Source of the DNA: Candidatus Aminicenantota bacterium
GTDB taxonomy: Bacteria; Acidobacteriota; Aminicenantia; Aminicenantales; Aminicenantaceae
Length of the DNA: 64,000 nucleotides
NCBI GenBank assembly: GCA_016927475.1
Contig: JAFGMO010000052.1
Span: 62,001 to 126,000, forward strand
Reading direction: 5' to 3'
The notes beneath the pieces were generated by a model. The model was not told where the DNA came from. It ran no database searches and saw only the letters and a program-made list of their open reading frames with translations. The position numbers and the translations under genes were made by a program. The number at the start of each line of letters is the position of its first letter. The stretch's first letter is position 1. Below are positions 34,066 through 42,829 of the stretch, one piece after another.

Positions 34066-36009
34066 CTACCTCCTTACATCTTCGTTAACGGCATTTATAG
34101 AAACAAATTCAACGTAATTGCTTTCCAGAGAAAAAGGTTCAAATGGTTTTCCTCCGGCCTTAAAAAATTTGCTGAAAAATTCCACAAACTGAAGCCTCAT
34201 CGAATGAACAAAACCTCCCAAAAGGCTGATCCCGAGATTAAAAAGATGGCCCCCGACAAAGATAATCGCCGCCATGAGCCAACCCACAGCGGGAATACCC
34301 AGGGCCGTCTGGCAGAGCGTATTGACAACCATGGCGATAACCCCTGTTGCCAGCCCCAACGCGAGCAGGCGTGAGTAAGAGAGGATATCGGAAAGATAAC
34401 CGGAAATATCATAAAGCTTGTACAATCCGCCAAAAAAACGAGCCAGAGGATTCCGGCTGGGAGAACCGAACAAAACGATCCCGGCCGTTCCGAATAAGGT
34501 CAGAATTCCCGCTGCTGGAATTTTGAAAATCCCGTAGACAACCAGTCCGGGGAGTAAAACCAGCCAGCCGCCTTGCACGAAAATGGCCTCCAAATAGTTC
34601 CTGTTCTTTATCTCGGAAATCAGGTTCAAAAGCGTTCCTACCCAAACTTGGATAAATCCCAGAGCCAATGAAAGTCCAAGAAATGTGAGGGGATCCGACA
34701 GGGGATCAAGGATTAAAAATTTTCGAACGGGGAAGCCAAACCAGCCTCCGACCAGTGTTCCAAGAATGACGATGGAGAGCGATAGGATGGCCAGGAGAGT
34801 TAAAAATTGTCTCAATCCCCCTTTTGGTTTGGCCCATTTCAAAAAGATCAAGCTGGCCAGGCCGATCAGAATTCCGTAGCCGGCTTCGCTGACGGTCAAT
34901 CCAACGAAAATGAAAAAGAATGGAGCCAGCGGCAGTGTCGGGTCCATGGATCCTGATTGGGGAAGGCCGTAAAGTTTTGTAATGACCTCAAAGGGCCGGG
35001 CGCCACGCGGGTTGTCCAAAGCCACCGGTGGTTCTTCATCCAAAAGCGGGGGGCGGGTGTACATTTGAACGTCATCCTCAAAACGGCGAATCGACCGGGC
35101 AAGTTTTTTTTCGTCTTTGGATCTGATCCATCCCTCAAGAACAAAAACCCTTTCCGTTTTTCCCATCAAACGGGAGGACGAAGCTTTTTGTCTCTCATTC
35201 CAGACCACATCATGGACCTTCATTAAACGTTCCCGATGAATGGCCAACTTTTTGCCCTCTTCTTCCAGAACAGACGCTTTCTTCTCCGCCTTCCGAATTT
35301 CCTCTTCGATTTTTAACCTGACATCCTTGACGGTATCGCCTTCCTCCGCTTTTTCTAAAATGGGATCGGTGAAATAAATATAGTGGTAATCAACCTCTCT
35401 GAGAACCTGTTCCACCGCCTCTCTTTCTTTCTTCAAATAGACCAAAAAAATGTGAGTCTGCCTTTTCGTCCAATGGATGATATCCACAAAAAGAGGCATG
35501 TTTTCGGCAGCTTCCTCAAAGGCGGTAAATCTCCCGGATGGAATCATGCCCACCAGCAATTCCGTCTCCTCCGTGGGACAAACAGAATGAACGGGAATAT
35601 CCAGGTCTTCCAAAGGTTCCAGATAAGCCTTTTCCTTCTGAAGAAATTGAATATGGGACCGGATGGTGTTTCGCTCAGATTCGTTTTTCTCAATGTCATC
35701 CAGAAGCCCTATATAATCAAAGGCTAAAACTTTCTCCTGGTCGGATGGGGAAAGCCGGGGTTTCTGAGCACTCATCTTTGCCTTGAAACCTTTCTTTTCC
35801 CAGCCGCCAAGATATTCCAGAGCCCTCTTTAGACGGTGTAAAAGGTGATCAAACGAAGAGACATCAGCCGAGGGAGTTTCCAAACCGGCCTCGAGATCGG
35901 CCGGACTGTCCAGATGGATCAGCCCGCTCTCCTGAAGAACGGAAAGCAGCTCTTTTTCCACCCGGTTGTGAGCAATCAACTCGACTCTTCGAATATCCGC
36001 GGTGGACAT
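34066..36009 (-). CDS. atpI: V-type ATP synthase subunit I (a-type stator)
   Basis: This 647-residue protein has an N-terminal cytoplasmic half with two coiled-coil arms (to about 360) and a C-terminal membrane half with seven to eight helices. It contains the channel segment YSRLLALGLATGVIAMVVN, whose Arg is the conserved one facing the c-ring, and GGHLFNLGISLLGGFVHSMRLQFVEFFSKFF cut short here as GGHLFNLGISLLGG. It forms the ion half-channels and joins the stalks. It lies 5 bp upstream of subunit K. Confidence 0.94.
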   Translation of the reverse strand: MSTADIRRVELIAHNRVEKELLSVLQESGLIHLDSPADLEAGLETPSADVSSFDHLLHRLKRALEYLGGWEKKGFKAKMSAQKPRLSPSDQEKVLAFDYIGLLDDIEKNESERNTIRSHIQFLQKEKAYLEPLEDLDIPVHSVCPTEETELLVGMIPSGRFTAFEEAAENMPLFVDIIHWTKRQTHIFLVYLKKEREAVEQVLREVDYHYIYFTDPILEKAEEGDTVKDVRLKIEEEIRKAEKKASVLEEEGKKLAIHRERLMKVHDVVWNERQKASSSRLMGKTERVFVLEGWIRSKDEKKLARSIRRFEDDVQMYTRPPLLDEEPPVALDNPRGARPFEVITKLYGLPQSGSMDPTLPLAPFFFIFVGLTVSEAGYGILIGLASLIFLKWAKPKGGLRQFLTLLAILSLSIVILGTLVGGWFGFPVRKFLILDPLSDPLTFLGLSLALGFIQVWVGTLLNLISEIKNRNYLEAIFVQGGWLVLLPGLVVYGIFKIPAAGILTLFGTAGIVLFGSPSRNPLARFFGGLYKLYDISGYLSDILSYSRLLALGLATGVIAMVVNTLCQTALGIPAVGWLMAAIIFVGGHLFNLGISLLGGFVHSMRLQFVEFFSKFFKAGGKPFEPFSLESNYVEFVSINAVNEDVRR

Positions 36010-36012
36010 GGT

Positions 36013-36372
36013 CTAAGACAGGTCTCCTTGTATATATTTCTTTATCATTTCAGCAGCTTTTTTTTCGGCTTCGGATTTTTGGGCTTTAACACGTTCCTGC
36101 AGCATTTTGATATCCTCTTCCCCTTTTTGTCGAATTTTTCGGGCTTCATTCTGCGCTTCATGTATGATGCTGTTTCTGTTTTTTTGCGCTTCTTCCCGGG
36201 CCTTTGCCAATCGTTCATCCTTGACGGCTTTCGCCCGGTCATAGGCCTTCTGCAGAATACCCGCAGACACCTTGTCCCGGGCTTCCTTGATCCTGCGTCC
36301 GGCTTCCTCCTCAGCTTTCCGGATTTCCCGAACGGCTGAAGATGTCCGGCTTTCTTGACGACCGTTTTTCAT
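36013..36372 (-). CDS. V-type ATPase peripheral-stalk subunit (H/G type)
   Basis: This 119-residue protein is almost wholly a charged coiled coil rich in Lys, Glu and Ala with heptad spacing (EEAGRRIKEARDKVSAGILQ and beyond). First position in a V-type operon, just before subunit I, is where AhaH/NtpF-type stalk proteins lie; it would dimerise with subunit E. Family assignment rests on position and composition. A TATAAT box ~80 bp upstream is a weak promoter candidate; co-transcription with the gene at 36494 is also possible. Confidence 0.75.
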   Translation of the reverse strand: MKNGRQESRTSSAVREIRKAEEEAGRRIKEARDKVSAGILQKAYDRAKAVKDERLAKAREEAQKNRNSIIHEAQNEARKIRQKGEEDIKMLQERVKAQKSEAEKKAAEMIKKYIQGDLS

Positions 36373-36493
36373 GGAATTTTTCGCCTCTATCCTTCCTAAA
36401 AATATAACAAACTGGATGATTCACATAGCAATAAAGTTATTAAAAGAAGGGTATTATATCGAATGAATCAAGCTTTTAAAAGATAAAATTTAT

Positions 36494-37345
36494 TCAAAGA
36501 AGAATCATTGAATAGAGATAATACGCCCTCTCACTCAACCGCTTCTTCTCAGCGGCTCGGACTATAGGGCGGTAAGGAGAACGGTAGTCGAACAGCCTGT
36601 TCTTGAATAAAAGGTGAGCGCCGGCTTTAAGCAGAAAAACAAGAAGCGAAGGATCGGGAAGATTTTCGATATGGAAGATCAATCTTTTTGCAGCATTTCC
36701 CGCCGCACATAGGGTATCGAATAGCTCTGTATCCTTCTCATCTTGATCAAGGGAATCACCGGACAGATGAATCCAAACTCCCTTGGACGCCAGGCCGATG
36801 AGATCTTTATCAAATTTTCCGTGATGATAATAAACAAGTTCGCTGCAGCGCTTTTTTAGGGACTCCGCCAGCTCTTTCAGCTTTGACAAATCCCAGGCCT
36901 TCTCCCTGCTGGAAAGGTGAAGGTCGATCCCCATCCGTCTCATGTCTTTAAGATCGGAAAAGGATAGAGTGTCCTCTTTGGCTTCCGTTTCATCTTCTTT
37001 GAGTGGGCCTTTGATGAAATAAAAGACAGTCCCTCCCGATTTCTTGCACGCTTCGTTGATATAATTAAGTTTTACAAGATCTGTGCGCCGATCGCTTCCC
37101 GTATAAAAATCCATTCCCGCTTTACCCAGCCATTCCAGATGAAAAAAGTCGAACTTACCGGTATCAATGAGTCGAAGGCGTCCGCCTCGCTTTCGGCAGA
37201 TGCGAGCCGCATCCAAAAGAACGGGAAATTCAAAAAGATCGTCCCGAACCGTCAACCGCTTGTCCTTTGATGCCTGTTCGACCAGCTCAAGTGCTTTCTC
37301 TACAGAGAAAACGCCGGATTCAACCTTGCTTTCTTCTTTACTCAT
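36494..37345 (-). CDS. Conserved-looking protein of unknown function (283 aa)
   Basis: I do not recognise this family. It is a soluble 283-residue protein with no signal peptide, and alternating predicted strands and helices suggest an alpha/beta, possibly barrel-like, fold (GGRLRLIDTGKFDFFHLEWL; GTVFYFIKGP; RMGIDLHLSS; KGVWIHLSGD; KRLIFHIENLP). It precedes the V-type ATPase operon by 121 bp on the same strand and could be co-transcribed with it. Its promoter candidate (TTGTTT-17-TATAAT) uses bases contributed by the end of the neighbouring repeat element. No catalytic motif is evident. Confidence 0.6.
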   Translation of the reverse strand: MSKEESKVESGVFSVEKALELVEQASKDKRLTVRDDLFEFPVLLDAARICRKRGGRLRLIDTGKFDFFHLEWLGKAGMDFYTGSDRRTDLVKLNYINEACKKSGGTVFYFIKGPLKEDETEAKEDTLSFSDLKDMRRMGIDLHLSSREKAWDLSKLKELAESLKKRCSELVYYHHGKFDKDLIGLASKGVWIHLSGDSLDQDEKDTELFDTLCAAGNAAKRLIFHIENLPDPSLLVFLLKAGAHLLFKNRLFDYRSPYRPIVRAAEKKRLSERAYYLYSMILL

Positions 37346-37365
37346 TATCTCACCCGAGAAAAAAG

Positions 37366-37394
37366 ATTATATACTGGGGAGGAGATCAAAACAA
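37366..37394 (-). promoter_or_regulatory. Promoter candidate of the 36494 gene
   Basis: The minus strand reads TTGTTT (37389-37394) and a perfect TATAAT (37366-37371) with 17-bp spacing. The -35 lies immediately beside the end of repeat element copy 2 (37396), so the insertion may have helped build it. Confidence 0.45.
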
Positions 37395-37395
37395 G

Positions 37396-37655
37396 CCTGT
37401 ACTATTCATAAAAAATGCCGACATCTTATATTTCCTTTTTGTTTTGAGGTCGCTGAAAAATTTGTTTCATATATTGCAAGAAAATTGTGCTTTTGAATGA
37501 TAGAGAAATTAAAAACTTAGTATCGGCATTTTTTACCTTCCGGGCGAGCCGATCTTACCGCATCTGCTTTGTTGCGATGGACTCGCGGTGCGGAGCACAG
37601 CTTCGTCCATCGGCGCCTCCCATCTGCGGCAAGCTTGACTCGTGAATAGCACAGG
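37396..37655 (-). repeat. Structured 260-bp repeat element, copy 2
   Basis: This 260-bp element is in the opposite orientation to 28029-28287. Read on the minus strand it has the end CCTGTGCTATTCACGA (37640-37655) and the stem CGATGGAC/GTCCATCG (37605-37612, 37575-37582) around a 22-nt loop beginning GAAGCTGTGCT. Next come GCAGATGCGGTAAGAT (37552-37567), the AT-rich module bounded by AAAAAATGCCGA (37523-37534) and TCGGCATTTTTT (37410-37421), and the end motif (37396-37409). Block order and spacing match copy 1 to within 1-3 nt. No ORF is present. It lies in the divergent spacer before queC. Confidence 0.8.
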
Positions 37656-37678
37656 CAAGCCTGTACTATTCATGAGTC
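37637..37678. repeat. Long palindrome at the outer end of element 2
   Basis: Two 20-nt arms (37637-37656 and 37659-37678) around an AA spacer are complementary with two mismatches. The core is TGAATAGCACAGGC-AA-GCCTGTACTATTCA: two terminal motifs placed back to back. A near-identical palindrome stands alone at 59264-59293. Confidence 0.75.
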
Positions 37679-37692
37679 ATCATGGAGGCGAG

Positions 37693-37721
37693 TTGAAAAA
37701 GCGGCATATATCATTTATCAT
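37693..37721 (+). promoter_or_regulatory. Promoter of the queCDE operon
   Basis: TTGAAA (37693-37698, 5/6) and TATCAT (37716-37721, 5/6) are 17 bp apart. The start would be ~15 nt before the queC ATG. There is no room or sequence match for a preQ1 riboswitch in that leader. Confidence 0.55.
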
Positions 37722-37742
37722 CGGGCTGGGATCAAACACAAC

Positions 37743-38438
37743 ATGAAAAGCTGCATCGTTTTATTCTCGGGAGGGATCGATTCCACAACAGCTCTTTACT
37801 GGGCCATAAACCAAGCGGAAAAGGTTTTCCCTTTGACCTTTGATTACGGCCAGCGGCACCGTATCGAAATCGAGATGTCCGGACGGCAACTCAAGCGCTT
37901 GAACTTGCCTCAAAAGCTGATAAAGGTTGATCTCTCCCAGATCGGCGGTTCCTCCCTCACAGACGAAAAAATTCCCGTGCCAGAATACACGACCCTTTCG
38001 GAAATAGGCCGCGGACTTCCGTCCACATATGTCCCTTTTCGAAACGGCATTTTTTTTGCCCTCGCCGCAGGCTGGGCCGAAAGAATGAATATCCATCACC
38101 TTGTCTGCGGATTCAACGTCATCGATTCCCCGGAATATCCGGATACCAGAAAATCCTTTGTCGAAGCCATGGAAGAGGCGGTCAACCAGGGTACCCACAT
38201 TAAGCGCAAAGGACGGAGGTTGAAAATCCACGCCCCCTTTGTCGACAAAAAAAAGTCGGAGATTATCCGGATAGGACTTTCTCTCAGGGCGGATTACTCC
38301 TATTCGGTTTCATGCTACAGGGGACAGGAAATCCCCTGTGGAACATGCTCGTCCTGTCTTCTCCGGGAAAAGGCCTGGGCTGAAGCCGGAGAAGAAGACC
38401 ATCTTTTACGACGATTACACAAGGAGGGGCGCTTATGA
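37743..38438 (+). CDS. queC: 7-cyano-7-deazaguanine synthase QueC
   Basis: This 231-residue PP-loop enzyme has LFSGGIDSTTALYWA at the N-terminus, the ATP-pyrophosphatase motif, and a C-terminal zinc site CYRGQEIPCGTCSSCLLR. It makes preQ0 from 7-carboxy-7-deazaguanine with ammonia and ATP. It is the first gene of queC-queD-queE and overlaps queD by 4 bp. Confidence 0.96.
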   Translation: MKSCIVLFSGGIDSTTALYWAINQAEKVFPLTFDYGQRHRIEIEMSGRQLKRLNLPQKLIKVDLSQIGGSSLTDEKIPVPEYTTLSEIGRGLPSTYVPFRNGIFFALAAGWAERMNIHHLVCGFNVIDSPEYPDTRKSFVEAMEEAVNQGTHIKRKGRRLKIHAPFVDKKKSEIIRIGLSLRADYSYSVSCYRGQEIPCGTCSSCLLREKAWAEAGEEDHLLRRLHKEGRL

Positions 38439-38782
38439 CTTGGATTCTGAAAGTTAAGGACCGCTTTCAGGCGGCTCATTTTCTCAGGGAATATAAAGGA
38501 AAATGTGAAAAAATTCATGGACACACCTTTCAGGTTGAAGTCCAGGTAGCAGTAAGGGAGCTTGGAACGACGGGCATCGGGATTGATTTCAGCGATATCA
38601 AAAAAAAGCTATCTGAAATCCTTCCCGATCACACTCTGCTGAATGATATTTATACCTTCAATCCTTCGGCGGAAAACCTTGCCCGGCAGTTTTTTTACGA
38701 CCTCAAAAAATTTTTTCCGGTCCTTGAGGTTACCGTCTGGGAATCCGAAGATGCCTCAGCCACCTACACTGAAAACAGCTGA
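38435..38782 (+). CDS. queD: 6-carboxytetrahydropterin synthase QueD
   Basis: This 115-residue PTPS/QueD-family protein has the zinc-binding histidines in FQAAHFL and IHGHTFQVEV, and catalytic residues in DHTLLND. It has the QueD-type C-terminus (WESEDASATY) with the conserved Glu. It converts dihydroneopterin triphosphate to 6-carboxytetrahydropterin. A GGAGGGG site precedes the start at the queC stop. Confidence 0.93.
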   Translation: MTWILKVKDRFQAAHFLREYKGKCEKIHGHTFQVEVQVAVRELGTTGIGIDFSDIKKKLSEILPDHTLLNDIYTFNPSAENLARQFFYDLKKFFPVLEVTVWESEDASATYTENS

Positions 38783-39380
38783 AATTTTTGCTTCCATTCA
38801 GGGAGAAGGACTCCGTTTGGGCGAAGCCACGCTTTTTATCCGGCTTTCCGGCTGCAACCTTGACTGCTCCTTTTGCGACACCCGCTTCGCTCTGAAAGGA
38901 GGCGTGACCCAAACTACGACGGAGATTCTCGAAAAAACTCTTTATCTTTGCCGGAGTTTTCCGGCTGAATGGGTCTGCATTACCGGAGGAGAGCCTCTTT
39001 GTCAGGACATTTCGAATCTGGTAAAAACCTTGAAAGACCGGGGATTAAAAATCCAGGTGGAAACCAACGGCACCCTTTACAGGACGCTTGCTGTTGACTG
39101 GTACACGGTTTCTCCCAAACCTCCTGAATATTTTTTCAAACCCGAATACGTAGAACAAGCCCGGGAAATAAAATTCGTCGTTTCAAGCGAGCTTGAATTT
39201 TCTGTTTTGAAAAAAGCACGAGCGGATTTCCCTCTTAAAACTCCCATTTTCCTTCAACCCCAATCCAATCTCAAATGGAGCCGGGACAAAGCATGGACCC
39301 TTTACAAACAAGGAATGAAAGAAGGACTGAAAAATCTTCGTCTTGGATGTCAGCTCCATAAAATTTACGGCATCCGCTGA
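38751..39380 (+). CDS. queE: 7-carboxy-7-deazaguanine synthase QueE (radical SAM)
   Basis: From the ATG at 38751 the protein is 209 residues, a normal QueE size. It has EIFASIQGEG, the radical-SAM cluster CNLDCSFCDT, the TGGEPL motif and VETNGT. The 38751 start matches the conserved N-terminus and overlaps queD by 32 bp; a longer frame from 38643 would add 36 unrelated residues. With QueC, QueD and QueF (44749) all preQ1 steps after GTP cyclohydrolase are present. Confidence 0.93.
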   Translation: MPQPPTLKTAEIFASIQGEGLRLGEATLFIRLSGCNLDCSFCDTRFALKGGVTQTTTEILEKTLYLCRSFPAEWVCITGGEPLCQDISNLVKTLKDRGLKIQVETNGTLYRTLAVDWYTVSPKPPEYFFKPEYVEQAREIKFVVSSELEFSVLKKARADFPLKTPIFLQPQSNLKWSRDKAWTLYKQGMKEGLKNLRLGCQLHKIYGIR

Positions 39381-39451
39381 CATCCGGTATCTATATATTG
39401 AAATAGACGAATAAAATAAAAATAGATACAATGAACGCTCAGTGAGGTAAA

Positions 39452-39964
39452 ATGAACCAATCGAGGGGATTCACCGTGGGGCATATGCTTCTGACGATCG
39501 TCCTTTTCTTCGTCCTGGTCCTTGTGGGCGCTCCCCTTTATACAAAAGCCAAAGAGCGGGCAACCCAGATCTCAACCATGTCCGACATGAGGATGTGGGG
39601 CAGGGCCCTTTCCTCATACATCGAGGATAAGGGAAAAGCCCCCACCAATCCCCGGGGAGCACTGAAATATAAAAAACCCATCATCACGGAACTCTCCCCC
39701 TATCTTGAAGCCATCCGCATTCTCGATTGGTGGGGCCACACTTTTTGGATATGGACGGGTGCGGGAAACACGGCATACGGGATTACCACCCAAAAGGAAA
39801 AAGATTTTTTGCTCGTGTCAACGGGAAAAGCGGGGTTAAGGGAAGGCTGGAAATACGACCCCCAAAAACCCGAGGCGGGTTTTTTCAAGGTCTCCGACAT
39901 CATCGATTTTGAGAACGATCTCATCATGTGGAACAATACGTTTATTCGATGCCCCAAAAAATAG
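39452..39964 (+). CDS. Atypical type IV pilin-like / pseudopilin protein lacking Glu5
   Basis: This 170-residue protein has a prepilin-like N-terminus: short leader MNQSRG, then [22 protein letters not shown]. Processing after the Gly would leave Phe1, but residue 5 is His rather than the Glu that supports pilus docking and methylation. The C-terminal two thirds align with the pilin at 3505: D-x-WG-x-x-F-x-IWT, YGI, FLLVS/FLITS, W/F-x-x-DP-x-x-PE-x-G-F/Y-F and a final FI/WIR. It is therefore a paralog, perhaps a minor or tip component or a GspK-like pseudopilin lacking Glu5. It overlaps the following membrane glycosyltransferase, and a GAGGT site precedes the ATG. Confidence 0.75.
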   Translation: MNQSRGFTVGHMLLTIVLFFVLVLVGAPLYTKAKERATQISTMSDMRMWGRALSSYIEDKGKAPTNPRGALKYKKPIITELSPYLEAIRILDWWGHTFWIWTGAGNTAYGITTQKEKDFLLVSTGKAGLREGWKYDPQKPEAGFFKVSDIIDFENDLIMWNNTFIRCPKK

Positions 39965-41514
39965 ACGGATATTCCTTATCCCGGACATCTCTATGGCTTG
40001 GTATGGCTTTCACTCTGCTTATTCTCCACCAAGCCGTCTTTATCACCTGGACCAGCGATGACGCTTATATTTCTTTCAGGTATGCCGAACATCTCAGTTC
40101 GGGACAGGGTTTGACCTTTAACTCCGGAGAAAAGGTGGAGGGGTACTCCAACTTCCTTTGGGTCTGTCTTCTTGCCGGCTTTAAAATCATTGGTCTTTCT
40201 CCGCTTTTGATGTCCAAACTTCTTTCTTTCCTTTTTTCCGTATTTCTTTTGGTCATTGTTTTCCGAACGGTCCGGCTATTCAAAGGAAGCCCGCCGGCGG
40301 CCGCCACGGCTGCAGCCGTTTTGGCCTGTTCCACAAGCCTGGCCTATTACGGCATGTCCGGATTGGAAACTGTCTTTTACACTCTCCTTCTAACGCTCTC
40401 ACTGTATCTCAGCCAAAAATGCCTGATGAATTTCTCTTTGAAAACATATGTATTTCTTTTCACAGCCCTTATTATGGCGGCTTTTACACGGCCTGAAGGA
40501 ATTCTTTTCCCGGCCGTCGCGGTGGTCTATTTTTTTGCAAGGCGTATTCTTGAAAAGGAAGGCTCTTCATTTTCAATAATCATTGGAGTCCCTCTGGCAG
40601 GATTTTTGTTATATGGGGGATTTTTGGCTTTGCGCTTGCTTTATTTCGGCAAATTGTTTCCCAACACGTTTTACGCTAAGCCGGCGGGCACATTCGTTTC
40701 TTACGCAGGGAACGCTTTCCTGGATAATGTTATCAGCGGTTTGTTGTCTGGGTCGTTTTTTCTGTTTGCCTTTTTCTTCCTGGTCCTTAAAAAAAAGGCC
40801 GTTGTTCCCTGTATTTTCCCTCTTCTTCTGTGCGCCGGACAGGTCCTTTTTTTGTCCTACGCCGGAGACTGGATGGCTTTCGGCCGTTTTTTGCTGCCCA
40901 TTCTCCCCATCACCCTGATTATGACTTTCATCCTGGCATCGGGCAGTGTGAAGGGCCCCTTCGACCATAAAGGCCGTTCCTCCCGATTGATTGCTTACCT
41001 GGTCGTTTTTTTTCTCTTTGCCGGGATCAACATTTTCCAGACTGCAGGGGCCGTGCGAAGCCGTGATGTTTATCCTTATCTGGTTATGAAATCCACACGT
41101 CTTCGTGATCTTGGAATGTACCTCAGAAACCATTATCCGAAAAACACACTTTTGGCCCTCAGGCGTCAAGGTGCCGTACCTTACTATTCCCAAATGCAGA
41201 CGGCTGATATTCTTGGCCTGACCGATGCCGGGGCCGCTCAAATCATTTACAGGGAAAAAGACATCATTCAACGCAACAAAGCCCTGGCCGATTACATCCT
41301 GGGGCGAAAACCCGGCCTCATCCTGCTCTTTTCATCGAGCCGTCTTCATACGGGTCAAGTTCTTGACAAAAAGAGACCTTCGGATAGACTATACCACATC
41401 GAATTTATCATTTACCAAAAAGCCTTATTAGAAGGTTACCAAAATGTGCAATCCATTCCGCTGGGGAAAACGGAAAAAGCACATTTCCTCAGACGGAAAA
41501 GAAGGTTGCCTTGA
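39949..41514 (+). CDS. GT-C fold membrane glycosyltransferase-like protein
   Basis: This protein has ~520 residues with about ten to twelve transmembrane helices. The first periplasmic loop carries [20 protein letters not shown], with the paired Asp and the YxFRYAxNL-type pattern of GT39/AftB-like polyprenyl-phosphate-sugar transferases. The segment EGYSNFLW is also typical of this group. The ATG at 39949 is preferred over a GTG at 39928; neither has a clear ribosome site, and both overlap the pseudopilin end, implying coupling. Substrate unknown; a pilin or other surface glycoprotein is a reasonable guess from context. Confidence 0.7.
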   Translation: MPQKIDGYSLSRTSLWLGMAFTLLILHQAVFITWTSDDAYISFRYAEHLSSGQGLTFNSGEKVEGYSNFLWVCLLAGFKIIGLSPLLMSKLLSFLFSVFLLVIVFRTVRLFKGSPPAAATAAAVLACSTSLAYYGMSGLETVFYTLLLTLSLYLSQKCLMNFSLKTYVFLFTALIMAAFTRPEGILFPAVAVVYFFARRILEKEGSSFSIIIGVPLAGFLLYGGFLALRLLYFGKLFPNTFYAKPAGTFVSYAGNAFLDNVISGLLSGSFFLFAFFFLVLKKKAVVPCIFPLLLCAGQVLFLSYAGDWMAFGRFLLPILPITLIMTFILASGSVKGPFDHKGRSSRLIAYLVVFFLFAGINIFQTAGAVRSRDVYPYLVMKSTRLRDLGMYLRNHYPKNTLLALRRQGAVPYYSQMQTADILGLTDAGAAQIIYREKDIIQRNKALADYILGRKPGLILLFSSSRLHTGQVLDKKRPSDRLYHIEFIIYQKALLEGYQNVQSIPLGKTEKAHFLRRKRRLP

Positions 41515-41530
41515 ATCATTCGGAAGGACA

Positions 41531-42829
41531 ATGGATAAAGAAGGCCTGAAAAATTTTTTATCAAAAAAAGTCACCAAAAAAGATATTCACGGAGCGCTAG
41601 AATACATTTTTGAAAGTTCTCTCTTCAAAAAGAAAATATTTCTCGGCATTATCATCTTTTTTTCCATTGCGCACTTTGTGGTTCGTAACTACGAACATTT
41701 TTCCTTCTGGGATATCGACGCCCCTTCCTTTTATACGGCGGCCGAGGGCGTCTTGCGCGATATCAACATCTATGACCACAACGCATTTCAAGACCTGGCG
41801 AATGAGCTTTTCGGAAGGAGCCAGACTGTCTATCCATATTTGTACTGGCCGGTCCTGGCCCAATTTTTCACTCCCTTCACCCTTCTGGATTACAAAAGTT
41901 ATTTCGATGTCCTTTTGGTGATCAACTTTCTATTGTCTTTTTGCTGTTTTTTCCTCATTTACAAACTTCTCGAACTTCAAAAAAACCAGAATAACATAAC
42001 GTTAATGTTTCTTTTTATCGCCTTCAGCTGGAATAGACCCCTCATTGACACTTTCCAACTCGGCCAAATCAATATTTTGGTCCTCACTTTGATTTTATTA
42101 GCGCTTTGGCTTCTAAAAAAAGACAAGGAATTTTTATCTTCATTTTTTCTCTGTCTGGCCGTTTATTTTAAGATATACCCGGTTCTTTTTCTTTTCCTCT
42201 TTATGCTCCAGAAACGTTACCGTTATGTGATTTATACGGCCGTCAACGGCGTCCTGGTTTTTTTGTTATCCGTTTCCATTTTTTCTTTCAAACCCTGGGA
42301 ATCTTTCATCCGCATGGGACTCAACAATTTTCTTTTCGGGAAAAAATCGGAATTTTTTTTCGACTTCAACGCCCAGTGGGGTAATGTGTCTGTAAACGGA
42401 TTCCTCTCCCAGCTTTTTATCCAACTCGGTCTCCCAAGATCTTTAGTCATGCCTGTTTTTCTGATCCTGATCGGTCTGACGATCTTAATATTTAGAAAAA
42501 AAATAGTACAAATCATACGGTGCCGGGATATAAATTTCGGGGCATCCGTAGTTATTATTTTATCCCTGGTTTTGTCCACTATTTCGTGGAGTCATCATTA
42601 CGTCATCATGATCTATCCTCTGGCGTTTTTTCTCAACCGCATATCGACTGAAAAACGCTATGCCTATCTTCCTTTGTTTATCCTGCTTGCTTTACCCATC
42701 CTGAAACATCCCTGGGCGGGAGGATTTCCTTTCTTCCAAATCATCATGTTATCCGCTGTCTTGATTCTTTTTCTTATGATAAAATTCCAATTAGGAAGCA
42801 AAGAAAACAAACATTTAAGCTCAGCATGA
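41531..42829 (+). CDS. GT87/DUF2029-type membrane glycosyltransferase
   Basis: This 432-residue polytopic protein (about ten helices) has the GT87-like pattern. A loop after helix 1 has DIDAPSFYTAAEGVL and the segment YPYLYWPVLAQFFTPFTLL; FQLGQINILVLTLILLALWLL is the Q-x-N motif helix of DUF2029 proteins such as PimE. These use polyprenol-phosphate mannose to mannosylate lipids or proteins on the outer face of the membrane. The ATG at 41531 has GGAAGG 3 nt upstream; the longer frame from 41444 lies inside the preceding gene. It overlaps the next gene by 4 bp. Confidence 0.72.
   Translation: MDKEGLKNFLSKKVTKKDIHGALEYIFESSLFKKKIFLGIIIFFSIAHFVVRNYEHFSFWDIDAPSFYTAAEGVLRDINIYDHNAFQDLANELFGRSQTVYPYLYWPVLAQFFTPFTLLDYKSYFDVLLVINFLLSFCCFFLIYKLLELQKNQNNITLMFLFIAFSWNRPLIDTFQLGQINILVLTLILLALWLLKKDKEFLSSFFLCLAVYFKIYPVLFLFLFMLQKRYRYVIYTAVNGVLVFLLSVSIFSFKPWESFIRMGLNNFLFGKKSEFFFDFNAQWGNVSVNGFLSQLFIQLGLPRSLVMPVFLILIGLTILIFRKKIVQIIRCRDINFGASVVIILSLVLSTISWSHHYVIMIYPLAFFLNRISTEKRYAYLPLFILLALPILKHPWAGGFPFFQIIMLSAVLILFLMIKFQLGSKENKHLSSA

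Noticed and set aside
37679..37742. preQ1 riboswitch before queC
   Set aside because: The leader after the predicted start is only ~15 nt and has none of the conserved preQ1 aptamer sequence.
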